Assembly (NCBI GenBank): GCA_963514095.1
Contig: OY741287.1
Location: 12,110,944 to 12,174,943, forward strand
Source of the DNA: Eutrigla gurnardus
Taxonomy: Eukaryota; Chordata; Actinopteri; Perciformes; Triglidae
Reading direction: 5' to 3'
Length of the DNA stretch: 64,000 nucleotides
Numbering within the stretch: the first letter of the stretch is position 1; every line of letters begins with the position of its first letter. The position numbers and the translations under genes were made by a program. This document shows positions 21,037-29,293 of this stretch, piece by piece. The notes below the pieces were generated by a model. It saw nothing but the letters and a program-made list of their open reading frames with translations. It did not search any database and was not told the DNA's origin.

Positions 21037-22771
21037 GTGGTTTGAAATGGAGACAGACAAGACAGACATGGGGAGACAGAGTTTGTTGTGCTCCAATATT
21101 GTCCTTCCTGTAAAGACAAGTGACCTCAACATTGAGTTATTGAAAGCAGAGATGTCGTTTCTTGTAAAACAGTGATTCTCAACCAGTGGTGTGGGGACAA
21201 CATTGGTCTTTGAGGGGGTTCCAGTTCCCAATGATAGAGAGTTCGTTGGACGGTGCAGGTTCATTTGGTTACAATTTCAATGATTGTTAATAAACATCTG
21301 CATCTGCAACATCTGCTGTAGTCCTGTGATCCCATTCATTTTATTTGAAATGTACTCTTACTCTTACTTTTATTTAAAGTAAATTTAATAGCATGTACTT
21401 TTGGATATTTAAGTACCTTTTAAAAGCAAGTACTTTTTTACTCGAGTACCATGTCGACTGAGCTACTTTTACTTGTAACGGAGTAAATTTTGACCAGTAG
21501 TATTTGTACTCTTACTCAAGTACTGGGGTCGTGTACTCTGTCCATCTCTGAATATCATTATGTACTATGGAGTATTTTCTAACGTCCACTAAACTGGTAA
21601 ATTGTCTGTCAGGAGAAACTTGAACTTCACTAACCAATGAGGAGTTTGTCCCATCTTACATCAACCAATCACACGTCATCTCCAGTCAGCTGAGCTATTC
21701 ATGAGTACGGCTGTTACCAAACATATTTATAGAGCTGGACTACAACAGAATAACCACAATGTCTGAACATGGAGGAACCTGCTCAGGTACATCATGAACA
21801 GGGCAACTGTAACCGTTTCCATGGAAACGTGAGTGCAGTGTGTAATACTGTAAAAGAAACTTGTACTGATGAAATCAGCATGTGGATAGTATTCAGTTTA
21901 GTGTTCAGTTCACTGGACAAACAGAACATTCTAGTAGAGGAAACATTCAGGGTCAACTAAAGAAATAGGACAAACCTGAAATGTGGATATAAGGAACATT
22001 TCCAGGCTCCACTGCCGTCCTGAAAAACATCTAAACATTCTGACCACCATTGTTTCCATGAGGTCAAAGGAACTTTTCATTTGGAGGGCAGAGACTTTTT
22101 ATATGAGACACTAACTTTGTTTTGAAGCACGACTTCAATGTTTTGAGTGAGTTCTGACCTTTTGCAGGTGAGTTATGGTGTTGTGTTGGAACATGGAAGC
22201 TATTTAGACAAATCAGGTTCTGAGAATATTAACAAAGTTTCAAGAGATGAGCCAAAGAAATTGAAATAAACTGTAACACCAGAACATGTTTAGAACACCA
22301 CAGCCTGCAGCAGTGACACACAGCAACATTACTGATGATGTCATAGATGATGTCACTGAGGGGCTTACCTGAGCAGGTGAGATTCAGGATGAAAGAAGAG
22401 GAACTTGATCCTGCACACTCCCTCAGAGTGGATCCAGAATGAACACAGTCAGACCTGATCCTCCACACAGGTCTACCTGAGGACTCCTCTCTCCGTCCTA
22501 CAGAAACAGCAGAGCCACAGTCCAGTTCTCTACAGGCAACAGCTGCTTCCTTCAGGGTCCAGACATAGTCAGCCACTGGTCTCCAGTCTCCCTGATGTCT
22601 CACCTCCAGTGTTCCAGCACAGCGACTGGCTCCTCCCACCAACCTGACATCATCAGGCTCTGAACAGAAAGAAGAGAGTCGTCAGTGAAAGAAGTGAAGA
22701 TTCTGCTTTCTTTCTCTCTTGTTCATTTCTCTATCTACCTGTTGAGTTGTGATTTCCTTCAACCTGGAGTC
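2523..22771 (-). CDS. Multi-exon SRCR/Ig transmembrane receptor (3' part)
   Basis: Exons in 5' to 3' order on the minus strand are 22771-22739 (short linker, tentative), 22659-22369, 18097-17783, 17689-17405, 14355-14041, 13947-13660, 8824-8510, 8416-8135 (all SRCR), 7326-6997 (Ig-like), 2835-2753 (transmembrane) and 2642-2523 (tail and TAG stop). Every SRCR and Ig exon is phase 1-1, the TM exon is 1-0 and the tail starts in phase 0, so all join in one frame of roughly 785 residues. SRCR proteins of this kind (CD5/CD6/CD163/WC1 relatives) are cell-surface immune or scavenger receptors; ligand recognition here is inference. No signal-peptide exon was recognised, so the 5' end is open. The middle exons lie in a recent tandem duplication, and transposons have enlarged several introns. 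Alternative: some duplicated exon pairs may be skipped or be assembly artefacts. Confidence 0.72.
2753..2835 (-). CDS. SRCR receptor, transmembrane exon
   Basis: This 83-bp exon has an acceptor (cag) above 2835 and a GTACTG donor below 2753, phases 1 to 0. It encodes a hydrophobic helix of about 20 residues (LVTVPLLLLLVNVGLYFYF) preceded by RPVIIR and ended by lysine. This is a type I transmembrane segment. Confidence 0.7.
2985..3262. mobile_element. PIF/Harbinger-like remnant, left piece
   Basis: It begins with a fish Harbinger-like terminus (GGCTGGATTCCAGAAAGCAG) and AACTCTGAGTTTG-type subterminal sequence. It is cut at 3262 by the CACTA element. Its last 55 bases and the sequence after 6876 match, in inverted orientation, an uninterrupted copy at 32780-32885. 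Confidence 0.6.
3697..3800. repeat. TA-rich microsatellite
   Basis: Imperfect TA/TACA repeats within the CACTA element. Confidence 0.85.
3983..4639 (-). CDS. Accessory multi-exon ORF carried by the CACTA element
   Basis: Three minus-strand exons join in phase: 4639-4578 (phase 2 to 1), 4469-4351 (1 to 0) and 4213-3983 (0 to TAA). Together they encode about 137 residues. The first two are basic: KQYAVFTTRRRIVGATN, then CKTYYETVRRSFRH and a run of RSRSRRKR. The last has LLEARRSVLAGDEVDRWK, an acidic MMSDEEDGVVGGVSGWIVRP segment and a RSQELTELCATLQSRLE helix, ending TPKYRATHRRRL. I recall similar C-termini in fish proteins labelled as C14orf93-like, but cannot verify this. The basic part suggests DNA binding. 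The upstream exon that should supply phase 2 was not found. A role in transposition or capture of a host gene are both possible. Confidence 0.55.
5160..5188 (+). CDS. Possible first exon on the plus strand inside the CACTA element
   Basis: ATG at 5163 opens MAALRRFQ, followed by a GTAGCG donor, in a GC-rich CpG-containing stretch. It could start the element's transposase transcript. Nothing confirms a partner exon. Confidence 0.25.
5841..5895 (-). CDS. Possible first coding exon on the minus strand inside the CACTA element
   Basis: ATG at 5895 opens MADDCGDSGDSPTQTAYT, followed by a perfect GTAAGT donor (phase 1). It is a plausible start for the 4.6-4.0 kb gene, but a small exon converting phase 1 to 2 would be required. 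The obvious candidate at 4850-4822 creates a TGA at the junction. Confidence 0.35.
6200..6448 (+). CDS. CACTA transposase-like C-terminal exon fragment
   Basis: The frame reads VSWLHPHPDRHFYGKPIEVW, then SFLPVERIAGRCV, and ends in a hydrophobic VVMPLCTVVEL before TAG at 6446. The HPHPD/FxPVxRIxGRC pattern resembles the end of fish CACTA transposases as I remember them. ATTAAA follows at about 6502. The rest of a transposase is not visible. Confidence 0.45.
   Translation: MSKGTAFKHVTAQVSWLHPHPDRHFYGKPIEVWSLQGTDTSYPASFLPVERIAGRCVVNTSTVHLSTERVTVVMPLCTVVEL
6877..6980. mobile_element. PIF/Harbinger-like remnant, right piece
   Basis: This continues the sequence interrupted at 3262, after the TCA target duplication. 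It matches the inverse of 32780-32838. Confidence 0.6.
6997..7326 (-). CDS. SRCR receptor, Ig-like domain exon
   Basis: This 330-bp phase 1-1 exon has an acceptor at 7327-7328 and a GTAAGC donor below 6997. It starts DLLLQPNISVSS. The first Ig cysteine is in FIVFCSVQP and the second in GRYSCVYHV, with SFQLTFTSYN between. Several N-glycosylation sequons are present (NIS, NYT, NHT, NFS). The spacing and the GRYSC strand-F motif support a C2-like Ig fold. Confidence 0.75.
   Translation of the reverse strand, partial: TCCCSQTSPCPPPWTGSPRPSSRGFRCSGAPPSSSSAPSSHSTQEAPSSSPSPPTTQHTTTPSQLSITLPTSCFLLQSPPTRDATAVFITSMFFLITSPLRAVCSLSLS
7877..7920. repeat. GACA microsatellite
   Basis: About eleven GACA units. 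The same repeat, with different lengths, occurs at 13399-13445 and 15249-15274 at equivalent positions in copies 2 and 3. Confidence 0.9.
8135..8416 (-). CDS. SRCR six-cysteine domain exon, copy 1
   Basis: 282 bp, phase 1-1, GTAAGC donor. The domain starts EPVRLVGGASRCAGTLEV. It has cysteines in SRC, VVCRELDC, SSDC, REC and LTC and a variable RRKKSSVRPVWG segment. Compared with eight-cysteine group B domains, C2 and C7 are missing together. A 93-bp intron separates it from the preceding eight-cysteine exon. Confidence 0.85.
8510..8824 (-). CDS. SRCR eight-cysteine domain exon, copy 1
   Basis: 315 bp, phase 1-1. It reads DSVRLLNGTSLCSGRLEV, then SVCEADF, VVCRELGCG, FQCGGHESALLDC, RNTC and LTC. 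That is the full eight-cysteine group B pattern. Sequons NGT and NQS are present. The coding sequence matches copy 3 and differs from copy 2 at one residue. Confidence 0.88.
9443..9649 (+). pseudogene. LINE ORF1 C-terminal fragment
   Basis: The frame encodes LRGTNVYVNEHLTKK, then KKARFLRKQGKIQSTWTSNC and EEAKIKIIRELNELDVYQ before TGA. This is typical of the end of the ORF1 protein of this LINE group. A shift in an A-run near 9482 separates the first part from the second. The 5' part of ORF1 was lost on insertion. Confidence 0.65.
9647..12849 (+). pseudogene. LINE ORF2: endonuclease-reverse transcriptase with one frameshift
   Basis: APE-type endonuclease motifs appear in order: LNVRSLPKN near 9998, SETWL near 10087, YRPP near 10329, LGDFNID near 10421 and SDHLPVF near 10624. 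RT follows with the GNYRPISILPCFSKIVEKL block near 11538 and a GFR block near 11656. Motif A (DFSKAFDTVNH) then reads in the +1 frame, VPQGSILGPLLF near 11928 and FADD at 12019-12030. A one-base loss in the T-run near 11750-11754 breaks the frame between the RT fingers and motif A; otherwise it stays open to the TAA at 12849. The protein nicks target DNA and primes cDNA synthesis. This copy should not make a full product. The true start is probably one of the ATGs at 9710-9740, not the one at 9647. Confidence 0.88.
13122..13372. repeat. Tandem duplication copy 1, part after the LINE
   Basis: It starts ATGTCTGCCACTGTCATCC and is near-identical to 14974-15223 in copy 2. Confidence 0.85.
13660..13947 (-). 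CDS. SRCR six-cysteine domain exon, copy 2
   Basis: 288 bp, phase 1-1. It starts EPDDVRLVGGASRC (two extra residues compared with copy 1). It has variable VFDIGW and GWREESSDRPVWWIRS segments and LICS in place of LTCS. C2 and C7 are absent. Confidence 0.85.
14041..14355 (-). CDS. SRCR eight-cysteine domain exon, copy 2
   Basis: 315 bp, phase 1-1. It is identical in protein to copies 1 and 3 except phenylalanine for serine in the KxNQSNQW segment. The 93-bp intron to the next exon has the same length in all three copies. Confidence 0.88.
15312..17219. mobile_element. Non-autonomous hAT element
   Basis: The ends are TAGGGGTGGG and CCCACCCCTA. The 8-bp flanks CTATGGAG (15304-15311) and ATATGGAG (17220-17227) match at seven positions. 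Copies 1 and 2 have the uninterrupted site. Both ends carry GATGCATC and ATCGATT-like subterminal motifs. No transposase frame is visible. Without the LTR nested in it, the element is about 1.07 kb. Confidence 0.8.
15347..16180 (-). mobile_element. Solo LTR of an LTR retrotransposon
   Basis: The 834-bp segment begins TGTCAG and ends GTGACA and is flanked by an exact GCATC duplication (15342-15346 and 16181-16185). On the minus strand it has TATATAG at about 16000 and AATAAA near the 3' end, as in the LTR at 38779-39310. The two share the CTATATAGTCTGTGT promoter core. No internal region is present, so it arose by LTR-LTR recombination. Confidence 0.8.
17405..17689 (-). CDS. SRCR six-cysteine domain exon, copy 3
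   Basis: 285 bp, phase 1-1. It has EVRHQGDWRPV (one extra residue, shared with the 22.4-kb exon) and variable VVDYGW and GGREESSRRPVWRIRS segments. C2 and C7 are absent. Confidence 0.85.
17783..18097 (-). CDS. SRCR eight-cysteine domain exon, copy 3
   Basis: 315 bp, phase 1-1. The protein is identical to the copy 1 exon. Confidence 0.88.
18222..19042. other. Repeat-derived spacer without a gene
   Basis: It contains a TTTACAGTTTTTCTCAATTG-type fish repeat start, a short AATGCT tandem near 18585 and, from about 18935, a GTACTTTACTTGAGTAT-type sequence. That sequence resembles the end of the hAT element whose other end is near 21340-21560. No exon recognised. Confidence 0.5.
19523..19573 (+). 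CDS. First exon of a ZMYM1-like hAT transposase (remnant)
   Basis: ATG opens MSKKRKVEIRDFFRSQS, followed by a perfect GTAAGT donor, with an acceptor-like CAG just upstream. The KKRK...DFF start is typical of fish ZMYM1-like hAT proteins as I recall them. No later exon is seen, so only this exon survives. Confidence 0.45.
19574..20628. other. No gene seen
   Basis: AT-rich sequence with a GGA/GAGGCTGGA simple repeat at 19950-20010. It leads into the promoter-proximal part of the BED exon. Confidence 0.4.
20629..20841 (+). CDS. BED-type zinc finger exon of a hAT transposase
   Basis: 71 codons from ATG to a GTAAGT donor, phase 0. Acidic start MAESQTECDNDPEE, then FEFYRVKN, then FQCVLCLPKENYISAFNNST with CxxC, then SNLKKHVD with a finger histidine just before the splice site. 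This is the DNA-binding N-terminus of a ZBED-like hAT transposase. The next exon is not found before the element end. Confidence 0.6.
20960..21036. repeat. TG microsatellite
   Basis: About 38 TG units. The long cysteine/valine and histidine/threonine frames here are artefacts. Confidence 0.95.
21561..22330. other. Intronic spacer, no gene seen
   Basis: Unique-looking sequence between the hAT remnant and the 22.4-kb SRCR exon. Confidence 0.4.
22369..22659 (-). CDS. SRCR six-cysteine domain exon, unpaired fourth copy
   Basis: 291 bp, phase 1-1, starting EPDDVRLVGGASRC. It contains EVRHQGDWRPVADYVW, VACRELDC and GRREESSGRPVWRIRS, and ends NLTCSG. It combines the DD insertion of copy 2 with the HQ insertion of copy 3, so it may be nearest the ancestor. 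No eight-cysteine exon lies just upstream. Confidence 0.82.
22739..22771 (-). CDS. Possible short linker exon of the SRCR receptor
   Basis: 33 bp between a CTCCAG acceptor and a GTAGAT donor, phase 1-1, encoding GLQVEGNHNST with an N-glycosylation sequon. Phase and position fit a stalk exon, but it is very short. Confidence 0.4.
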
Positions 22772-22929
22772 CTGGAGAAACACAAACATATATATTGTTT
22801 TCATTCAATGAAATAAAATCATCAAACATGTTTTCAAATGATGTTGAAGAGAGCGAATATCTGGTCGATGTGACCACTGCTCTTTGAAAATCCTGTTTGT
22901 GTCCACTCCTGCATCCATCCTTCTGAGGA

Positions 22930-25900
22930 CAAGCAGATGATGGAGGGAGACAGGAGAGACAGACAGCAGATGATGGAGGGAGACAGGAGAGAGACAGACA
23001 GCAGAAGATGGAGGGGGATACGGGGGGGAGACAGACAGGAGATGATGGAGGGAGACAAAAGAGAGACAGATAGCAGATGATGGAGGGAGACAAGAGAGAG
23101 ACAGACAGCAGATGATGGAGGGAGACAAGAGAGACAGACAGCAGGTGATGGAGGGAGACAGGAAAGAGACAGACAGCAGATGATGGAGGGAGACAGGAGA
23201 GAGACAGACAGCAGATGATGGAGGGAGACAAGAGAGACAGACAGCAGATGATGGAGGGAGACAAGAGAGAGACAGACAGCAGATGATGGAGGGAGACAGG
23301 AGAGAGACAGACAGCAGATGATAGAGGGAGACAGGAGAGAGACAGACAGCAGATGATAGAGGGAGACAGGAGAGAGACAGACAGCAAATGATGGAGGGAG
23401 ACAAGAGAGAGACAGACAGCAGATGATGGAGGGAGACAAGAGAGACAGACAGCAGGTGATGGAGGGAGACAGGAAAGAGACAGACAGCAGATGATGGAGG
23501 GAGACAAGAGAGACAGACAGCAGATGATGGAGGGAGACAAGAGAGAGACAGACAGCAGATGATGGAGGGAGACAAGAGAGACAGACAGCAGGTGATGGAG
23601 GGAGACAGGAAAGAGACAGACAGCAGATGATGGAGGGAGACAAGAGAGACAGACAGCAGATGATGGAGGGAGACAAGAGAGACAGACAGCAGATGATGGA
23701 GGGAGACAAGAGAGAGACAGACAGCAGATGATGGAGGGAGACAGGAGAGAGACAGACAGCAGATGATAGAGGGAGACAGGAGAGAGACACACAGCAGATG
23801 ATAGAGGGAGACAGGAGAGAGACAGACAGCAGATGATGGAGGGAGACAGGAGAGAGACAGACAGGAGATGATGGAGGGAGACAAAAGAGAGACAGATAGC
23901 AGATGATGGAGGGAGACAAGAGAGAGACAGACAGCAGATGATGGAGGGAGACAAGAGAGACAGACAGCAGGTGATGGAGGGAGACAGGAAAGAGACAGAC
24001 AGCAGATGATGGAGGGAGACAGGAGAGAGACAGACAGCAGATGATGGAGGGAGACAAGAGAGACAGACAGCAGATGATGGAGGGAGACAAGAGAGAGACA
24101 GACAGCAGATGATGGAGGGAGACAGGAGAGAGACAGACAGCAGATGATAGAGGGAGACAGGAGAGAGACAGACAGCAGATGATAGAGGGAGACAGGAGAG
24201 AGACAGACAGCAAATGATGGAGGGAGACAAGAGAGAGACAGACAGCAGATGATGGAGGGAGACAAGAGAGACAGACAGCAGGTGATGGAGGGAGACAGGA
24301 AAGAGACAGACAGCAGATGATGGAGGGAGACAAGAGAGACAGACAGCAGATGATGGAGGGAGACAAGAGAGAGACAGACAGCAGATGATGGAGGGAGACA
24401 AGAGAGACAGACAGCAGGTGATGGAGGGAGACAGGAAAGAGACAGACAGCAGATGATGGAGGGAGACAAGAGAGACAGACAGCAGATGATGGAGGGAGAC
24501 AAGAGAGACAGACAGCAGATGATGGAGGGAGACAAGAGAGAGACAGACAGCAGATGATGGAGGGAGACAGGAGAGAGACAGACAGCAGATGATAGAGGGA
24601 GACAGGAGAGAGACACACAGCAGATGATAGAGGGAGACAGGAGAGAGACAGACAGCAGATGATGGAGGGAGACAGGAGAGAGACAGACAGCAGATGATTG
24701 AGGGAGACAAGAGAGACAGACAGCAGATGATAGAGGGAGACAGGAGAGAGACAGACAGCAGATGATAGAGGGAGACAGGAGAGAGACAGACAGCAGATGA
24801 TAGAGGGAGACAGGAGAGAGACAGACAGCAGATGATGGAGGGAGACAAGAGAGACAGACAGCAGGTGATGGAGGGAGACAGGAAAGAGACAGACAGCAGA
24901 TGATGGAGGGAGACAAGAGAGACAGACAGCAGATGATGGAGGGAGACAAGAGAGAGACAGACAGCAGATGATGGAGGGAGACAGGAGAGAGACAGACAGC
25001 AGATGATAGAGGGAGACAGGAGAGAGACACACAGCAGATGATAGAGGGAGACAGGAGAGAGACAGACAGCAGATGATGGAGGGAGACAGGAGAGAGACAG
25101 ACAGCAGATGATGGAGGGAGACAAGAGAGACAGACAGCAGATGATAGAGGGAGACAGGAGAGAGACAGACAGCAGATGATAGAGGGAGACAGGAGAGAGA
25201 CAGACAGCAGATGATAGAGGGAGACAGGAGAGAGACAGACAGCAGATGATGGAGGGAGACAAGAGAGACAGACAGCAGGTGATGGAGGGAGACAGGAAAG
25301 AGACAGACAGCAGATGATGGAGGGAGACAAGAGAGACAGACAGCAGATGATGGAGGGAGACAAGAGAGACAGACAGCAGATGATGGAGGGAGACAGGAGA
25401 GAGAGACAGATAGCAGATGATGGAGGGAGACAGGAGAGAGACAGACAGCAGATGATGGAGGGAGACAAGAGAGAGACAGACAGCAGATGATGGAGAGAGA
25501 CAAGAGAGAGACAGACAGCAGATGATGGAGGGAGACAGGAGAGAGACAGACAGCAGATGATGGAGGGAGACAGGAGAGAGACAGACAGCAGATAATGGAG
25601 AGAGAGACAGACAGCAGATGATGGAGGGAGACAGGAGAGAGACAGACAGCAGATGATGGAGGGAGACAGGAGAGAGACAGAAAGCAGATGATGGAGGGAG
25701 ACAGGAGAGAGACAGACAGCAGATGATGGAGAGAGAGACAGACAGCAGATGATGGAGGGAGACAGGAGAGAGACAGACAGCAGATGATGGAGGGAGACAG
25801 GAGAGAGACAGACAGCAGATGATGGAGGGAGACAGGAGAGAGACAGACAGCAGATGATGGAGGGAGACAGGAGAGAGACAGACAGCAGATGATGGAGGGA

Positions 25901-25953
25901 GACAGGAGAGAGACAGACAGCAGATGATGGAGGGAGACAGGAGAGAGACAGAC
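22930..25953. repeat. 3-kb minisatellite of 33/35-bp units with higher-order structure
   Basis: About 90 units built on AGATGATGGAGGGAGACAGG plus a GAGA/CAGACAGC part. Unit lengths are mostly 33 or 35 bp, differing by one AG. Diagnostic variants recur about 820 bp apart (23041 and 23867; 23787 and 24613) and again at 414 bp (24613 and 25027). This shows duplicated blocks of units. Very long frames stay open in all three minus-strand frames because no unit variant contains a stop there; they are not genes. Confidence 0.93.
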
Positions 25954-26042
25954 AGCTTAGCTTCTTTTTAAGTTGTGATTTAGAGAAAATGGGCCTGCAG
26001 CCATATAAACTACATTAACTAGCTAAAGTTATCATTAATGTT

Positions 26043-27160
26043 ATCTTAACCCATTTAATCCCAAATTTTTCCCAGACATGGAAATATCCAAATCATATGT
26101 CATTACTAACCCTTTTCAATAATCAATCATTACTTTTGAAAATCTTCATGGAAAATTAGGTGAAAAGTGTGTTTTATGGTCACAAAGGTGACCGGTGGGA
26201 TAATGTCTATGTTAGCATATTTCTCCTTCACAGTCTTATAAAATACTTCTAAAATGTAAAACTCTGTTTCTGGCAGCATCTCCATCATCGCCACTAAAAT
26301 ACTTCATCACATGCTAGTGTGACTATTTTACATATCAAAAGTCCTCATACATCACCGATATGAATACAGAAAGCAAACTCAAAACATCTCCTTTATTGTA
26401 ACATTGTGACTTTTGGAAAATGTATTGAAACCTTCATGTTCTAACTTTGTTCTAACATTTTATCTTGTACTTTAGTTCAATATTACTTTAGTGCATTCAT
26501 TGTAACATTGTAATATTTAATCTGTAGACCAGTCACATGATTCATTTACAATATAGGGGTTATTCAGGATAGAGGTATTCTGCATTCAAGAGGAGGAAAG
26601 CATCAAACTAAACTTTGATAGATACATGTATATATTTATGTGTGTGTGTGTGTGTGTGTGTCTCCCCCTCATAGTCCATATCTGACCCATCACTATCACC
26701 ATCACTGAGGACAGCATCTTTCTCATGTAACAAGTACATGTACATCTAGATACTGTACATTGTGTTATCCCACTGGTCACAACATGTTTCTTCATTCTGT
26801 GACTTCAGTGAACAGAGTTGAGTGATTGTAAATACATATATCAATACTAAACATCTTAAAGATTATGTGTACCAGAAATATTAGTCTCATCTTCATATTA
26901 ACATACTTTACTAAGCTTGTTTTGTCGGAGCTTTCATGCAGCCATCCTCCTCTACAGGTGCAACCAGGAAGTAATCAGCTCTGGTCATGTGACATTTACA
27001 CTAAACATGCAACACTGCACATATGTCATTGAGAGGTTTTATTACTTCAATACTTTCTGGAAATGGATCGATACAATATTCAGTAATGTTTTTAGGACCT
27101 GTTAACTGAAAATGTTTTCATGGTCACTATAGTGACCGATGGGATTAAATTTAAAGTCCA
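26043..27160 (-). mobile_element. piggyBac-like element remnant
   Basis: It starts at TTAACCCATTTAATCCCA and ends near GATGGGATTAAATTTAA. Both ends carry related GGTCAC...GTGACCG(G/A)TGGGAT palindromic motifs. The minus strand near 26660-26720 encodes an acidic DAVLSDGDSDGSDMDYEGE segment, like piggyBac transposase N-termini. The DDD catalytic region is not present. Confidence 0.45.
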
Positions 27161-27814
27161 CAGTTTAACCAATGTTAATGTTATTTAATTTACCTGACAA
27201 TGTTCCTCTCTCAGCCTGAACCATCATAATATCAAATAAAAAGGATACAAATTATGATCTCTGGCTCCATTTTAATCAGATCAGTTAGTTACGTCTTCTT
27301 TGTGCTTTAGGGTCAACAGCAGCTGGTTGCTAAGCAACGGGAGTGGCAAAGTGTGAGGGCGGGAACAGCTGGTGACTCAAACAGGAAGTCCTCTGTAGAT
27401 CAGACCATCTTGGCCTTCACGTTCTACGTCAGCTGTGTTCTCTGAAGGATGCGGCCGCTGAATTTAGACACAACTATTGTGTTTCCTGTGACCCCTCCAC
27501 AATAAAAGTTTATCTAGTTGAGGTGTTTTAATGTGAAGCAGCAGCATTTAAATGCAGCTCTGACACAGAGTGAGCAGGAAACAGTGAGGATGATCAATCA
27601 GATGGACTTACACACAGTAACACTGATCACATGCTGCATCGTTTGTCACAAGTCTGAATATATGGCGGACTAACAACACCAACCGCTGCACAGAGAGATG
27701 CTTACTGAATATACATACAGTGATTGTAGAAATAATACATGTAACCACTTCAAAACATTCATTTCACAAATACTTATTTACAACAATGATAACTGCAGTT
27801 TAGAAAAATATAAG
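27161..27814. other. No confident gene
   Basis: A plus-strand ATG at 27590 gives a short frame (MINQMDLHTVTLITCC), but no partner exon is visible. Confidence 0.35.
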
Positions 27815-28020
27815 TAGACACTGGCTGCAGCCCAACCCTCCCACAGTAGAAGAATGGACAGATATGATTAATGATAGATACAGAATGGGAAGAAAATCAC
27901 CTTTTCACTTCATATACAAATGGATAAATTCACAAAAATATGGTCAAAATGGGTTTCCTTCATGAAAAGACACAGACGGATCTAAGGGAAGTAACGGATT
28001 AAATATGAAAGTGTCCTCAG
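27815..28020 (+). mobile_element. L1-type LINE ORF2 C-terminal fragment
   Basis: The frame WLQPNPPTVEEWTDMIND shifts after about 80 bp to KFTKIWSKWVSFMKRHRRI and a stop. The pattern (TxEEW, then FxKIWxxWxxF) is the usual end of fish L1 ORF2. The 3' UTR probably runs to about 28260. Confidence 0.5.
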
Positions 28021-29293
28021 CTAATTGAACGGTCATTTTAAAAGCTGATAGACAATCTCCCTACAAAGGTGTTTTCTCTTTTCATGTATTATTTTCCCAC
28101 ACACCCCTGCTCTATTTCACTTGTTCTAATGTTGGGAAAAACCTGATTCTTATCCCCTCCTCTCCAATGTTTTATTTTTATAGTTATATATAATTATCCA
28201 TGTACATGTGTACACAATCTGTGTCCATTTATAAAAATGAATATATTATTGGTTTCACAGTCGTTGGTAAAAAGCATGTCATTTGAACTCCAGCTGTAAT
28301 TCAGTCTTTCAGCCGCTAGAGGGAGCTATAGGGCCATAAATCCAACCGTCCGAATACAGGGAAGTAGTTGTGAAGAGATGCACAAAGATGCTCCTGAAGT
28401 ACAAAGCTGAAATCTAAAAACTGCAGTTTAAGAGCAGCAGAGAACTTTACAGAGGATAAGAAATATAATTTAAAAATGTTATGGAATGTAAGGGCAGAGA
28501 AGAAAATACAAAGAGATATGTTTGCACTGAAATAATATATGACTCAGTAATGTTTGTTTCTGTGTGAAGTTCACAACATTTTTCTTATGAAAATATTAAT
28601 GTTAAAAATGTTGGCCCACTAGGGAGCCTTGTCTGGGTAATGTGTTCTTGAGAGCCAAATCATCTGTATTTTTTTTAAATTGGTATAATAAACTTTGATT
28701 GCTAGTATATATGTTGTTGTATTTATTAAATGAGTGAGCTATAGTAGGCCAATGAAGTGACAAGGTTATAATGGTGGAAGTGTATGGTGATATATCTGGC
28801 CCTCTGGTCGTGAGGTGAACATTTGTGTGTCCCTCCCTTTCATCAAAGCTGCCCTCCGTGTTCTGGATGAACTGCTTTTTACTTCCCTGTGATCAAAAGC
28901 AAGGAAAACATGATTGATGTATGAAATACTCTGAAAAAACAAACAAACAAGAAATAATAAATGACTGGAATAGAAGGAAAACCTCTCATTTGGATGAAAA
29001 CCCCGTGGAGTGGAGCCTGGCGGTGTTGATGTATGTGAGCAGTTTACTTCCCTGTAGGGCTGTCAAAATTACTCTAAAATGACGTTCAAATATTCCCTTT
29101 AAAAAAACACATATATTCAAACATATTCAAATTTCTGGTTGTGCATTAGGCACATCAATAACAGGACAAACTAGAAAATTCCCCCGCCGGGAAATTTTGA
29201 AAGGGCCACGGGGGCTACTGCCGGAGTGTACATTACGATGAGATTCTTCGAGATTTCAAACGAGACGGAGTTGTTTTATGTATGGACGAGAAG
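28021..29293. other. AT-rich spacer, no gene seen
   Basis: Only short frames with no recognisable content. A GCCGGGAAATTTTG segment near 29185 begins a repeat that leads into the 929-bp duplication. Confidence 0.4.

Larger units (their letters stand above)
18935..21560 (+). mobile_element. hAT (ZBED-type) remnant with nested insertion
   Basis: Left terminal-type sequence (about 18935-19042) and right terminal-type sequence (about 21340-21560, rich in AAGTAC/GTACTT, ending CTCTGTCCATCTCTG) are related, in opposite orientation. Between them lie a BED-finger first exon (20629-20841) and, from about 19043, a segment starting GCGTAGAATTGGGTA that looks like the start of a second hAT element. No downstream transposase exons remain. 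Boundaries are approximate. Confidence 0.5.

Noticed and set aside
20859..21264. Threonine/histidine and cysteine/valine frames
   Set aside because: Translations of a TG/CA microsatellite.
22731..25503. Three overlapping frames of 843-889 codons on the minus strand
   Set aside because: All three frames are open because the 33/35-bp minisatellite unit lacks stops on that strand. The peptide is simply the repeat in three readings.
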